This document shows, in pieces, positions 19,152 through 28,653 of a stretch of DNA of 56,338 bases. Position 1 is the first letter of the stretch; every line of letters starts with the position of its first letter. The notes beneath the pieces are model-generated. The model was not told the DNA's origin, did no database searches, and saw only the letters and a list, made by a program, of their open reading frames with translations. The DNA comes from an uncultured Bacteroidota bacterium (lineage in GTDB: Bacteria > Bacteroidota > Bacteroidia > Flavobacteriales > Flavobacteriaceae). Made by a program: the position numbers and the translations under genes. The stretch spans positions 1-56,338 of the forward strand of contig CACLPI010000007.1 in the NCBI GenBank assembly GCA_902608795.1. The letters run 5' to 3'.

Positions 19152-21712
19152 ATTTTTTTCTTTATTGCAACATTTATAAATCCTTCTATTTCATCTCCAA
19201 CTTTCACATCTTTGTAATCTGTAATTTGTAATCCACAATCATAGCCTTTAGTAACCTCTTTAACATCATCTTTAAACCTTTTTAAAGATGAGAGGGAACC
19301 TGTGTATATTACAACCCCTTCTCTTATTAGTCGGATTTCTGAATTCCTAACAATTTTTCCTTTGGTTACCATACATCCTGCAATAGTTCCAATCTTTGAA
19401 ATTTTATAAGTTTCTCTGACCTCGCATAGGCCAGTAATTTCTTCCTTAAAGTCGGGTGACAGCATACCTTCCATTGCATCTTTCACATCATTTATAGCAT
19501 CATAAATTATTGAATATGTTCTAATATCAATTTGTTCTTTTTCAGCAATTTGCCTTGCATTACCCATTGGTCGAACATTAAATCCTACAACAATAGCATC
19601 TGAGGCAGAAGCTAATAAAACATCACTTTCAGTAATTGCACCTACAGCCTTGTGAATAATATTAACTTGTATTTCTTCGGTTGATAATTTTTGTAATGAG
19701 TCTGTTAATGCTTCAACTGATCCATCAACATCTCCTTTTAAAATTATGTTTAATTCTTTAAATTCACCTAAAGCAATTCTTCTTCCAATTTCATCAAGGG
19801 TAATATGCTTTTGTGTTCTAACAGTTTGCTCGCGCTGAAGTTGCGTTCTTTTATTTGCGATTTGCTTAGCTTCTCTTTCGTCAGAAAAGACTGAAAATTT
19901 ATCTCCAGCTTGAGGAGCACCGTCTAAGCCCAAAATTGAAATTGGAGTAGATGGACCTGCTTCTTTAACCTCATTACCTCTTTCATCTTGCATAGCCTTA
20001 ACTTTTCCGCTATTTTTTCCAGCAAGTACAAAATCACCTATCTTAAGGGTGCCGGCCTGCACTAATACTGTTGAAATATATCCTCTGCCCTTATCTAAAA
20101 ATGCCTCAACTACAGTTCCAGTTGCATCCTTTTCTGGGTTCGCATTTAGTTCCAATAATTCTGCTTCTAAGAGGACTTTTTCCAGTAACTCATTTACACC
20201 ATCACCTTTCAAGGCAGATATATCATGAGATTGTATTTTTCCACCCCAGTCTTCAACAAGCAAATTCATATTTGAAAGAGACTCCTTAATCTTATCAGGA
20301 TTTGAATTTGGCTTATCAATCTTGTTAATTGCAAATACAATCGGAACAGATGCTGCCTGCGCGTGAGAAATAGCCTCCTTTGTTTGAGGCATTATATCAT
20401 CATCAGCTGCAATTACAATAATTACTAAATCCGTAACTTGAGCTCCTCTTGCTCTCATTGCAGTAAAAGCCTCATGGCCTGGAGTGTCTAAAAAGGTTAT
20501 TTTTTGACCGTCATGTAGAACAACTCCATAGGCGCCAATGTGCTGTGTTATACCACCAGACTCACCTGCAATTACATTTTCTTTTCTGATATAATCTAAT
20601 AGAGAGGTTTTTCCATGATCAACATGACCCATTACGGTTACAATCGGAGGTCTTGGTTTTAAATCTTCTGGAGAATCCTCAAGTTCAATATTTTCCTCCT
20701 CAATTTCTGCTGTTACAAAGTCGACCTTGAATCCAAATTCCTCAGCAACTATGGATAAAGTCTCTGCATCCAATCTTTGATTTAGCGTAACCATCATACC
20801 CAATGTCATACATGCTGAAATAATCTCGGTTGGAGAGATATCCATCATTGTAGCTATCTCATTTGCAGTTACAAATTCTGTTACTTTTAATATTTTACTT
20901 TCTTCTTCAAGAGCAGCTAATTCCTCTTCCGATTTTTGTTTATGCTGATCTCTTTTATCTTTTCTGTATTTAGCAGCTTTTCCCTTTGAAGTTTTACCTT
21001 GTAATTTTTCTAATGTCTCTTTAATCTGCTGCTGAACTTCTTCTTCACTGGGCTCTTCTTTTGAAGGTCTTTTGAATCTTTCTTTTTGTCTAGACTTTGT
21101 GCTTGATACATTATTTTGAAAAGAATCTTCCTGTTTAGAAACAATTCTTCTTCTTCTCTTCTTGGATTTAGTTGCTGGAGTTTCTGATTGTGTTTCTTTA
21201 AGCTTATTTAAATCAATTTTTTCACCTGTAGATGTTAGACCAGAAAGTTTTTTGTAATTATCCTTTTTTAAAGTTTCAGCAGTCTTATCATTTTTTTCTT
21301 GATTTGCTTTTTCAGAGTTGTTTCGATCTGCTTTTTCTGCAGCAACAGCTTTATCAACCTCTTTATCAGAACTGAGATCAATTTTACCAAGTTTTTTAAA
21401 TTGGACAACTTTTGAAGAAGCTTTAATGATTTCAGGCTTATTTTTATTAATATAATTTTCTTGTTCTTTTTCTTGCTTCTCTCTAATCTTTTCTTTCTCT
21501 TTATTTTTTGCTTCAACTACCTCTTTAGATGCAATTTTTTTATCTGCATCTATTTGGAATTCATCACATAATAAGTCAAATAAATCCTTAGAAATTTTAG
21601 TTGTGGGCCTTTTTTCAATTTTGTGACCCTTAGACTCTAAAAAATCTGCTACTCTATCAATCGATATATTTAACTCTCTAAGAACTTTATTTAATCTTAT
21701 TGTATCTGCCAT
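19148..21712 (-). CDS. infB: Translation initiation factor IF-2
   Basis: IF-2 is the GTPase that recruits initiator tRNA to the ribosome. The 854 residues start with an IF2_N domain ([17 protein letters not shown]), then a Lys/Glu-rich low-complexity linker (about 60-260), a second IF2_N-like segment, the GTPase domain with GHVDHGKTS (G1), [10 protein letters not shown] (G2), DTPGHEAF (G3) and NKIDKP (G4), and the C-terminal domains II-IV. It is the distal gene of the rimP-nusA-infB operon, 16 bases after nusA. Confidence 0.98.
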   Translation of the reverse strand: MADTIRLNKVLRELNISIDRVADFLESKGHKIEKRPTTKISKDLFDLLCDEFQIDADKKIASKEVVEAKNKEKEKIREKQEKEQENYINKNKPEIIKASSKVVQFKKLGKIDLSSDKEVDKAVAAEKADRNNSEKANQEKNDKTAETLKKDNYKKLSGLTSTGEKIDLNKLKETQSETPATKSKKRRRRIVSKQEDSFQNNVSSTKSRQKERFKRPSKEEPSEEEVQQQIKETLEKLQGKTSKGKAAKYRKDKRDQHKQKSEEELAALEEESKILKVTEFVTANEIATMMDISPTEIISACMTLGMMVTLNQRLDAETLSIVAEEFGFKVDFVTAEIEEENIELEDSPEDLKPRPPIVTVMGHVDHGKTSLLDYIRKENVIAGESGGITQHIGAYGVVLHDGQKITFLDTPGHEAFTAMRARGAQVTDLVIIVIAADDDIMPQTKEAISHAQAASVPIVFAINKIDKPNSNPDKIKESLSNMNLLVEDWGGKIQSHDISALKGDGVNELLEKVLLEAELLELNANPEKDATGTVVEAFLDKGRGYISTVLVQAGTLKIGDFVLAGKNSGKVKAMQDERGNEVKEAGPSTPISILGLDGAPQAGDKFSVFSDEREAKQIANKRTQLQREQTVRTQKHITLDEIGRRIALGEFKELNIILKGDVDGSVEALTDSLQKLSTEEIQVNIIHKAVGAITESDVLLASASDAIVVGFNVRPMGNARQIAEKEQIDIRTYSIIYDAINDVKDAMEGMLSPDFKEEITGLCEVRETYKISKIGTIAGCMVTKGKIVRNSEIRLIREGVVIYTGSLSSLKRFKDDVKEVTKGYDCGLQITDYKDVKVGDEIEGFINVAIKKKI

Positions 21713-21728
21713 ATACAGCTATTAATTT

Positions 21729-22961
21729 TTAATCTTCAAATTCCTCTTTTAAAATTTTAAGAACATCATTGATGGTTTCCTCCTCCAAATCAGTTCTTTT
21801 TACCAAGTCTTCAGCATCTTGTTCTAAAACACTTTTAGCAGTATCAAGTCCAGCTTTTGCAAGCTCTTCAATAACCCATGCATCAATTTCATCAGAAAAT
21901 TCTGATAATTCAACATCTTCCTCAACACCTTCTCTAAATACATCAATTTCATAACCAGTTAGTTTTCCAGCCAATCGAATGTTATGCCCACCTCTTCCAA
22001 TAGCTTTGCTTACCTCTTCAGGATTAAGTATCACTTCAACCGTTTTATTATCTTCATTAATCTTCATTGAATTTAATCTTGCCGGATTTAGGGCTCTTGT
22101 GATGTACAATTGAAGATTATTTGTGTAGTTGATTACATCAATATTTTCATTTCCTAATTCCCTAACTATCCCATGAATTCTTGAACCTTTCATTCCAACA
22201 CATGCACCAACAGGATCAATTCTATCATCATATGAATCAACTGCCACTTTAGCCTTTTCACCAGGGATTCTAACAACTTTTTTAATTGTAATTAAACCAT
22301 CAAACACCTCTGGTATTTCCTGCTCAAATAATTTTTCTAAAAAAACTGGGGAAGTCCTAGACAAGATAATCGAAGGCTTTGTACCAATTAATTCAACGCT
22401 TTCAATTACCCCTCTTATATTATCTCCTTTTCTAAAAAAATCTGAGGGGATTTGTCTGTCTTTAGGCATAATAATTTCATTACCCTCGTCGTCTAACAAT
22501 ATTATAGCCTTGTGTCTAATATGATGAACTTCAGCAGTGTAAATTTCACCTTCTAGCTCTTTGAACTTTTTATATACATTAGTATTATCATGCTCATGAA
22601 TTTTAGAGGTTAGGTTTTGACGTAATGCTAATATAGCTCTTCTACCAAGATCGATTAATTTAACCTCCTCTGAAACATCTTCACCAACCTCAAAATCAGG
22701 TTCAATTTTTCTTGCTTCTGAAATTGCTATTTCAAGATTATCATCTTCAACATTATCATCTTCAACAACAATTCTGTTTCTCCAAATCTCTAAATCTCCC
22801 TTGTCAGGGTTAATGATTATATCAAAATTTTCATCATCCCCATACTTTCTTCTAAGGGCAGATCTAAATACTTCTTCTAAAATAGCCATAAGTGTTACCC
22901 TGTCAATAAACTTGTCATCCTTGAATTCCGAAAATGATTCAATAAGCGTTAAATTATCCAT
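21729..22961 (-). CDS. nusA: Transcription termination/antitermination factor NusA
   Basis: NusA binds RNA polymerase and nascent RNA and tunes pausing, intrinsic termination and antitermination. The 410 residues fit the Bacteroidota form: N-terminal polymerase-binding domain (about 1-130), S1 domain (about 135-200, GEIYTAEVHHI), and two KH domains (SRIHGIVRELGNENIDVI and GRGGHNIRLAGKLTGYEIDV), with a short helical tail instead of the two acidic repeats of E. coli. It starts three bases after rimP. Because the operon leader contains a terminator hairpin, NusA could act on its own transcript (inference). Confidence 0.97.
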   Translation of the reverse strand: MDNLTLIESFSEFKDDKFIDRVTLMAILEEVFRSALRRKYGDDENFDIIINPDKGDLEIWRNRIVVEDDNVEDDNLEIAISEARKIEPDFEVGEDVSEEVKLIDLGRRAILALRQNLTSKIHEHDNTNVYKKFKELEGEIYTAEVHHIRHKAIILLDDEGNEIIMPKDRQIPSDFFRKGDNIRGVIESVELIGTKPSIILSRTSPVFLEKLFEQEIPEVFDGLITIKKVVRIPGEKAKVAVDSYDDRIDPVGACVGMKGSRIHGIVRELGNENIDVINYTNNLQLYITRALNPARLNSMKINEDNKTVEVILNPEEVSKAIGRGGHNIRLAGKLTGYEIDVFREGVEEDVELSEFSDEIDAWVIEELAKAGLDTAKSVLEQDAEDLVKRTDLEEETINDVLKILKEEFED

Positions 22962-22964
22962 ATT

Positions 22965-23426
22965 TTAAAATTTTATTTTAACTTTTGCTTCTTTAATTTT
23001 ATCTAAATCAATATCCATTGATTTTTCCACAGTAATTTTACCTTTGCCAACCGGTTTTGGCTCCCTTACTTTCCAAACAATATTTATACACTTATCATTA
23101 GCTTCAGTTAATTTTCCTTCATATTTTTGATCAACAGTTTTAATTGTAAGGGTCCTTCCATAATGTTTAGAGTATTGGCGTGTATTTGTTAAAGGTGAAG
23201 AAGCTCCACATGAAGCTACCTGTAATGAAAAATCTATTTCATCACGGTCTATATTAGCTTCTATAGCTCTACTTATAAAAATGCAATCTTCAACTTTTAC
23301 ACCATTATCTCCATCAATAGTGACACTTATTTCATTGTTTTCAGTAATCGAAAAATCAATCAAAAAAAGGTCAGACCTTTGATCAAAACAATCGGCTAAT
23401 AATAAGTCTATTTTTTCTTTTAACAT
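22965..23426 (-). CDS. rimP: Ribosome maturation factor RimP
   Basis: RimP assists maturation of the 30S subunit. The 153-residue form starting at ATG 23426 (MLKEKIDLLL) has the family's usual length, with the N-terminal alpha/beta domain (LFLIDFSITENNEISVTIDG) and a C-terminal Sm-like domain. The open frame extends 33 codons upstream, including an in-frame ATG at 23462 whose codons would be made from the terminator-like hairpin; family length argues against these as the main start. rimP heads the rimP-nusA-infB operon. Confidence 0.93.
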   Translation of the reverse strand: MLKEKIDLLLADCFDQRSDLFLIDFSITENNEISVTIDGDNGVKVEDCIFISRAIEANIDRDEIDFSLQVASCGASSPLTNTRQYSKHYGRTLTIKTVDQKYEGKLTEANDKCINIVWKVREPKPVGKGKITVEKSMDIDLDKIKEAKVKIKF

Positions 23427-23432
23427 TTTTCT

Positions 23433-23460
23433 AAAAAAAGAGGGGACTCTTGGTCCCCTC
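23433..23460 (-). terminator. Terminator-like hairpin in the rimP leader (possible attenuator, or tRNA-Gln terminator)
   Basis: Read on the minus strand, GAGGGGAC and GTCCCCTC form a perfect 8-bp stem with loop CAAGA, directly followed by seven T residues (23439-23433). This is a textbook intrinsic terminator, very GC-rich for this genome. It lies six bases before the rimP start and downstream of a predicted promoter at 23486-23493, so it can act as an attenuator for rimP-nusA-infB; it also lies downstream of tRNA-Gln and may simply end that transcript. Confidence 0.85.
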
Positions 23461-23485
23461 ATAATATTATCATTAATCAGTTGCG

Positions 23486-23493
23486 CAAATATA
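23486..23493 (-). promoter_or_regulatory. Predicted promoter -7 element for rimP-nusA-infB
   Basis: The minus strand reads TATATTTG, a full match to TAnnTTTG, between the tRNA-Gln 3' end and the leader hairpin. The expected transcript start is about 23480, giving a leader of some 50 bases that contains the hairpin. No clear TTTG -33 box is visible at the usual distance. Confidence 0.5.
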
Positions 23494-23529
23494 CAATAAA
23501 ATATTTCATTAGCTAATATTTGCACCTAG

Positions 23530-23602
23530 TTGGCCTACTAGGGATCGAACCTAGACTCTTCTGGACCAAAACCAGACGTGTTGCCAGTTACACCATAGGC
23601 CA
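23530..23602 (-). tRNA. tRNA-Gln (anticodon UUG)
   Basis: The minus strand folds into a cloverleaf: acceptor stem TGGCCTA/TAGGCCA (7 bp), anticodon stem TCTGG/CCAGA with loop TTTTGGT, so the anticodon is TTG, and a T arm with GGTTCGATCC. Position 23530 is the discriminator A. The 3' CCA is not encoded. It stands alone, upstream of rimP on the same strand and divergent from the DUF2723 gene. Confidence 0.97.
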
Positions 23603-23694
23603 TTGAGGATGTAAATTTAAAATAAATTTTATTTCAATAATATATTTTCACTAATTATGTTTAATATTTAGACTTAAGAAGAATTTTTTATTAA

Positions 23695-23702
23695 TACATT
23701 TG
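23695..23702 (+). promoter_or_regulatory. Predicted promoter -7 element for the DUF2723 gene
   Basis: TACATTTG matches TAnnTTTG and ends 18 bases before the ATG at 23721. The last three bases are the TTG that opens the longest frame, which argues that this TTG is promoter sequence and not a start codon. Confidence 0.5.
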
Positions 23703-23720
23703 AGAAAATTTATTTTTGGG

Positions 23721-26700
23721 ATGAACGATAAAAAACTGAATTTAATTATTGGTTGGTTATGCTTTTTGATTTCATTTATCGTTTATTATCTAACCGCTGA
23801 GCCAACAGTTAGTTTTTGGGACACCGGTGAATATATAACCACATCCGCAAAACTACAGGTGGGACATCCGCCAGGAGCACCACTTTATCAAATGCTAGGT
23901 GCAATATTTTCGATTTTTGCTATCGAAAAAGAAAATATTGGTTTTACAATGAATTTAATGAGTGGCTTTGCAAGTGCATTGACAATTTCATTTATGTATT
24001 GGTCAATAGTACTGGTTTTAAAAAAACTTACCTCAGATATTAAAGACACAATTAAAAAACAATTGATGTTGTCTAGTTCTGCTTTTATTGGTTCAATTTC
24101 ATTTGCTTTTACTGACACGTTTTGGTTTAGTGCCGTTGAGACTGAGGTTTATGCTATGGCTACATTAATAATGGCAATTATGTTTTATTTAGGATTAAGG
24201 TGGGAAATTGATATGCATAAGGCCAGAGGGAATAAATGGTTGCTTTTGATCTGCTTTATTACAGGCCTGTCTTTTGGGGTTCATTTCATGGGGCTATTGG
24301 TAATCCCCACGATAGTAATGATTTACTACTTTAAAAATCAACAAGAAATTTTAAAATCGTTAAATCTAAAACCTTTTATTGGGTTTATAATTGCTAATGC
24401 CATTGGCATAGCAATCCTTATGGGCATCTTTAAGTTATTACTTCCAAATACCTTAAAATTTTTCAGTGCTACAGAACTTTTATTTGTAAATAATTTAGGG
24501 TTGCCATTTAATTCAGGAACACTGGCAGCTTTTATTTTCATTATCTATGTTTTTTATTTTTTGATAAATTACACAAGAAAAAAAGGTTTTGTTAATGCTA
24601 ATACGTTTACCCTTTGTTTTCTATTCATTTTTATTGGCTTTTCTTCATGGTTAATCTTACCAATACGTGCAAATGCAGATGTTGTAGTTAATGAAAACGA
24701 CCCTTCCAATGCAAGAGAACTTTTAGCTTACTATAATCTTGAACAATATCCAAAAACGTATCTTTTTTATGGCCCCTTATTTTCGGACCAATATTCAGGA
24801 TTGGATAAAAAGACACCTTACAAAGATGACAACCCTAAATATGAAAAAGATTTAATAAAAAAGAAATATGTTATTGTTAATGATTACAAGAACGCGGTCC
24901 AAAATTATAATTCTAAACATGCATCAATACTTCCAAGAATGTGGAGTACTGAACATGCTGAAAATTATTTGAACTACACTGGCTATCTTGATTTCAAAAT
25001 AAAACCTAGATACACGTCGGAGTCTGAACTGGTAGATTTTATAAAAGATTTTAAAGGAAAAATTAATAGTAATGAAATTGACTATGAGGACTTTCACAAT
25101 TTTCTAAGACAATATGGGCAATTTTTGGACATAGAAAAGCCATCTTTTATGAGCAATCTTAACTATTTATTTGATTATCAAATAGGATATATGTATTGGC
25201 GTTATTTTATGTGGAATTTTTCTGGACGCCAAGATGATATACAGGGTAAAATGGATATGCATGGCAATTGGATTAGTGGGATAAATTTTATTGACGAATG
25301 GAGTCTTGGAGTTTCACAAAAAAATCTACCAAAAGACGTAATTAATAACAAGGCTCGAAATACATATTTTTTGTTGCCTCTTTTGTTAGGTTTAATCGGA
25401 TTGTACTTTTTATATAACGCTGATAAAAAATATTTTTGGATACTAATCTTATTTTTTCTTTTTACTGGAATAGCAATTCAGGTTTACACTAATGTTAGGC
25501 CATTTGAACCAAGAGAAAGGGATTACTCAGTTGTTGGATCATTCTATGTTTTTTCAATAATTATTGGTTTGGGGGCATATTATATTGCAGATTTATTTGA
25601 AAAAATTAAAATCAAGGGGGCTGGAATTCTTTCTTTCATTTTATGTTTATTTTTTGTGCCTGTAAATTTAGCTATGAATAATTGGGATGACCATGACAGA
25701 AGTGATAGATATACAGCTTACGAAATGGCTGTAAATTATCTTGAGTCCTGTGATAAAAATGCAATATTATTTACTATTGGTGATAACGACACTTTCCCTC
25801 TATGGTATGCTCAAGAAATTGAAGGAATCCGAACCGACGTAAGGGTTGTTAATACAAGTCTTTTAAGTACTGACTGGTATATTAATCAAATGAAAAGAAA
25901 AGCTTATGAAAGTGATCCAATCCCTTCCAGTTTATCTGTTGACAAGTATAGGCATGGTACTAGGGATTACATCATTAAAGAAGAAATTAGTCAAGACACG
26001 GTTGATGTTAATGTGTTTATAGATTTTATTACTCAAGATGAAAAGGATTACAAATACGGAGAAATTCTTAAAAGGCAAGGTTATGATGTGGCGGGATTAA
26101 GAAGTCAAGACTATAATGCTAATTTCCTGCCAACAGAAAATGTTAGAATTCCTGTAAATATCGACAATGTTATTAATAATGGTATTGTTAGTGAAAAATA
26201 TTCAGAACTAATTGAAAAAGAAATATTTATCAAAATAAAATCACAGGCTTTATATAAGAACAGGCTTATTATGCTTGATATAATTGCAAATAATAATTGG
26301 GAAAGACCAATATACTTTACAGGTGGTGCTTTTGGTGATGAAGACTATTTGTGGATGAAAGATTTTCTGCAGCTTGATGGAATGTGCTACAAACTTGTTC
26401 CGATTAAAACCTTAGTCGATAGGTCAAACCCATACGAAATGGGAATGATAGATTCAGAAAAAATGTTTAGGATAGTTGATAAATGGAATTGGAATATTGA
26501 GAATGAAAAGAATATTTACTTTGACGTTGAGTCAAGAAAAAATAGCATCACATATAGAAGTAATATTTCAAGACTTACAAATCAATTGATTTTTGAAAAT
26601 AAACTACTTGAAGCAGAAAAAATTATAGATAATTGCATGAAAAAATTCCCAACAAATAAATTTGGGTATTATACTCTTTTAGAGCCATTTATTATTTCTT

Positions 26701-26945
26701 ATTACAAAATCGATAAAGAAGAAAAAGCTCGAAAATTATTCGATGAAATAGCTGAAAAATATCAGCAAAAACTGTTTTATTATAGCGGTTTAAATGATTC
26801 AAATAAAAATAGATACGCTGAGGAAATTTACACCGAAATTGAGAGATATAGATCTTTGGTTGATGTTATGATAAATTTTGAGCAAGGGGAATTTCTTGAG
26901 ACAAGAATGCAAGAATTTAACAACTATCTAGATTTATTTCTATAA
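23721..26945 (+). CDS. DUF2723 (TMEM260-like) multi-pass membrane protein, probable GT-C type glycosyltransferase
   Basis: This 1074-residue protein belongs to the DUF2723 family, which includes human TMEM260, reported to be a protein O-mannosyltransferase. The N-terminus carries the family signature EPTVSFWDTGEYI (about 27-39) in the loop after helix 1, with the acidic residues expected of a GT-C catalytic loop, followed by GHPPGAP. About eleven membrane helices alternate with loops, then a large soluble region with RDYSVVGSF and NAILFTIGDNDTFPLWY, and a helical TPR-like tail. The start is the ATG at 23721, since the TTG seven codons upstream overlaps a promoter element. A role in protein or surface glycosylation is inference. 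Confidence 0.85.
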   Translation: MNDKKLNLIIGWLCFLISFIVYYLTAEPTVSFWDTGEYITTSAKLQVGHPPGAPLYQMLGAIFSIFAIEKENIGFTMNLMSGFASALTISFMYWSIVLVLKKLTSDIKDTIKKQLMLSSSAFIGSISFAFTDTFWFSAVETEVYAMATLIMAIMFYLGLRWEIDMHKARGNKWLLLICFITGLSFGVHFMGLLVIPTIVMIYYFKNQQEILKSLNLKPFIGFIIANAIGIAILMGIFKLLLPNTLKFFSATELLFVNNLGLPFNSGTLAAFIFIIYVFYFLINYTRKKGFVNANTFTLCFLFIFIGFSSWLILPIRANADVVVNENDPSNARELLAYYNLEQYPKTYLFYGPLFSDQYSGLDKKTPYKDDNPKYEKDLIKKKYVIVNDYKNAVQNYNSKHASILPRMWSTEHAENYLNYTGYLDFKIKPRYTSESELVDFIKDFKGKINSNEIDYEDFHNFLRQYGQFLDIEKPSFMSNLNYLFDYQIGYMYWRYFMWNFSGRQDDIQGKMDMHGNWISGINFIDEWSLGVSQKNLPKDVINNKARNTYFLLPLLLGLIGLYFLYNADKKYFWILILFFLFTGIAIQVYTNVRPFEPRERDYSVVGSFYVFSIIIGLGAYYIADLFEKIKIKGAGILSFILCLFFVPVNLAMNNWDDHDRSDRYTAYEMAVNYLESCDKNAILFTIGDNDTFPLWYAQEIEGIRTDVRVVNTSLLSTDWYINQMKRKAYESDPIPSSLSVDKYRHGTRDYIIKEEISQDTVDVNVFIDFITQDEKDYKYGEILKRQGYDVAGLRSQDYNANFLPTENVRIPVNIDNVINNGIVSEKYSELIEKEIFIKIKSQALYKNRLIMLDIIANNNWERPIYFTGGAFGDEDYLWMKDFLQLDGMCYKLVPIKTLVDRSNPYEMGMIDSEKMFRIVDKWNWNIENEKNIYFDVESRKNSITYRSNISRLTNQLIFENKLLEAEKIIDNCMKKFPTNKFGYYTLLEPFIISYYKIDKEEKARKLFDEIAEKYQQKLFYYSGLNDSNKNRYAEEIYTEIERYRSLVDVMINFEQGEFLETRMQEFNNYLDLFL

Positions 26946-27006
26946 AGATAGAAAATTCATCTATTTTATTTATTTTAGAAAATATATTAACTAACCTAAT
27001 TTAATC

Positions 27007-28650
27007 ATGAAAAATCAAAATAATTCCGCATTATTTACATTAATAACCGTGTTTTTCTTTTGGGGGTTTTTTGGAGCATCAAACGGTGTTTTTATCCCAT
27101 TTTGTAAAACATATTTTCAAATTGATCAATTTCAAGCTCAGCTAGTCGAATTTGCATTTTATGGAGCGTATTTTATCGGTGCTTTGATATTATTTGTTTG
27201 GTCAAGCTATTCAAAAAAGGATATTCTCAATAATTGGGGGTACAAAAAAGGAATTATTTATGGATTGATTATTTCAATTTTTGGTGCATTGATAATGTAT
27301 CCTTCCGTAAATGGTGCTGAACAAGGAGATACACAAGTGTTTTATTATGTGCTAATTGCATTATTTATCATTGGATTAGGATTCTCTCTTCAGCAAACGG
27401 CTGCAAATCCATTTGCCGTATCACTTGGAGACCCTTCAACTGGTTCCAATAGGCTTAATTTAGCGGGTGGTGTTAATTCTTTTGGAACTGCAATAGGACC
27501 GATTTTAATTGCTTTTGTTTTATTTGGTTCGGCTTCAGAAGTAGATTGGGACATTATTGAATTGAGTTCAGTTCAAGGTTTGTATATTGCTGTTGCTATA
27601 GCATTTTTATTAGTTGCAGGATTTTTCTACGTTTCAAAGAATCTTCCTGATGCAAAAAATGATGAATCTTTTGAATCTGCCTCAAAAGCTAAAACAATGC
27701 TTATTATAATGACTGTTATAATGACATTATGCTTTGGTTGGATTTTTTATTCATACACACCTGCATTTGAAAATAGTCCCATTGAAGACTTAGAAATAAC
27801 TAGATTAATCTTAACCATTTTTTGTCTTTTATCTGTTTTTGCACTAATATTTATAGCAAATTCATCAGCAAATAAAAATTCTGTAGGTTGGGGAGCCTTA
27901 AAATACCCTCAACTAGCTTGGGGTATGCTTGCGATTTTTACTTATGTTGGGGTAGAAGTAACAATCCAAAGTAATCTTGGGGAGCTTTTAAAAGCTGATA
28001 TTGGTGAAGGACTAAATGCTATTGGACTGCCAGTTCTTGATGAAGCTCAAAGCGCAAAATATATTGCATTGTATTGGGGTGGATTAATGATAGGTAGATG
28101 GACTGGTTCGATTGGTGCTTTTGATATTTCTGAATCCTTAAAAAAAATACTATTATTCATAACACCATTTATCGCATTTGGAGTTGTAATAGCTGTAAAC
28201 GCGTTCAGCAATCCACTTACAATTTCTGAGATAGGTATATTTTCTCTTTTAATTGTAATACAAATTTTTGGTTTTTATTTGGCAAAAGATAATGCACTCA
28301 AAATTATGGCAATATTTAGTCTTCTTGGAGTTATTGCTATGCTTGTAGGAATATTTGGGTCTGGTGAAATTGCTCTTTTTGCGTTTTTAACAGGAGGTTT
28401 ATTTTGCTCAATTATGTGGCCATGTATTTTCTCATTAAGTATTACAGGACTAGGAAAGTATACTTCACAAGGTTCATCTTTTTTGGTAATGATGATATTA
28501 GGTGGTGCAATAATCCCTCCACTTCAGGGAAAACTTGCTGATATTTTTGGAATAATAACATCTTATTGGGTAGCTGTAATTTGCTTTGTTTTCCTATTGT
28601 TTTATTCTGTAACAACAAAACAAATTTTATCTAAACAAAAATTAATTTAA
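27007..28650 (+). CDS. Sugar MFS transporter (fucose/glucose/galactose/GlcNAc permease family)
   Basis: The 547-residue protein is a major facilitator of the FucP/GluP/NagP type, sugar:proton or sugar:sodium symporters of the inner membrane. Family features visible are FFFWGFFGASNGVFIPF in helix 1, QLVEFAFYGAYFIGAL in helix 2, and GFSLQQTAANPFAVSLGDPSTGSNRLNLAGGVNSFG, written here in full only as far as helix 4/5 landmarks. It is longer than E. coli FucP by about 100 residues, with extra segments in the C-terminal half. It is separated by three bases from a glycosylasparaginase gene, so GlcNAc released from glycopeptides is an attractive substrate (inference). No clear promoter or terminator is visible in the 61-base gap before it. 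Confidence 0.85.
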   Translation: MKNQNNSALFTLITVFFFWGFFGASNGVFIPFCKTYFQIDQFQAQLVEFAFYGAYFIGALILFVWSSYSKKDILNNWGYKKGIIYGLIISIFGALIMYPSVNGAEQGDTQVFYYVLIALFIIGLGFSLQQTAANPFAVSLGDPSTGSNRLNLAGGVNSFGTAIGPILIAFVLFGSASEVDWDIIELSSVQGLYIAVAIAFLLVAGFFYVSKNLPDAKNDESFESASKAKTMLIIMTVIMTLCFGWIFYSYTPAFENSPIEDLEITRLILTIFCLLSVFALIFIANSSANKNSVGWGALKYPQLAWGMLAIFTYVGVEVTIQSNLGELLKADIGEGLNAIGLPVLDEAQSAKYIALYWGGLMIGRWTGSIGAFDISESLKKILLFITPFIAFGVVIAVNAFSNPLTISEIGIFSLLIVIQIFGFYLAKDNALKIMAIFSLLGVIAMLVGIFGSGEIALFAFLTGGLFCSIMWPCIFSLSITGLGKYTSQGSSFLVMMILGGAIIPPLQGKLADIFGIITSYWVAVICFVFLLFYSVTTKQILSKQKLI

Positions 28651-28653
28651 AAA

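Noticed and set aside
21268-21516. A Lys/Leu-rich minus-strand open frame within infB.
   Set aside because: It is the out-of-frame reading of the Lys/Glu-rich linker of IF-2.
26946-27006. Weak inverted repeat ATAGA/TCTAT followed by T-rich sequence after the DUF2723 gene, as a terminator.
   Set aside because: Five AT-rich pairs with a seven-base loop are too weak, and the sequence is T-rich throughout.
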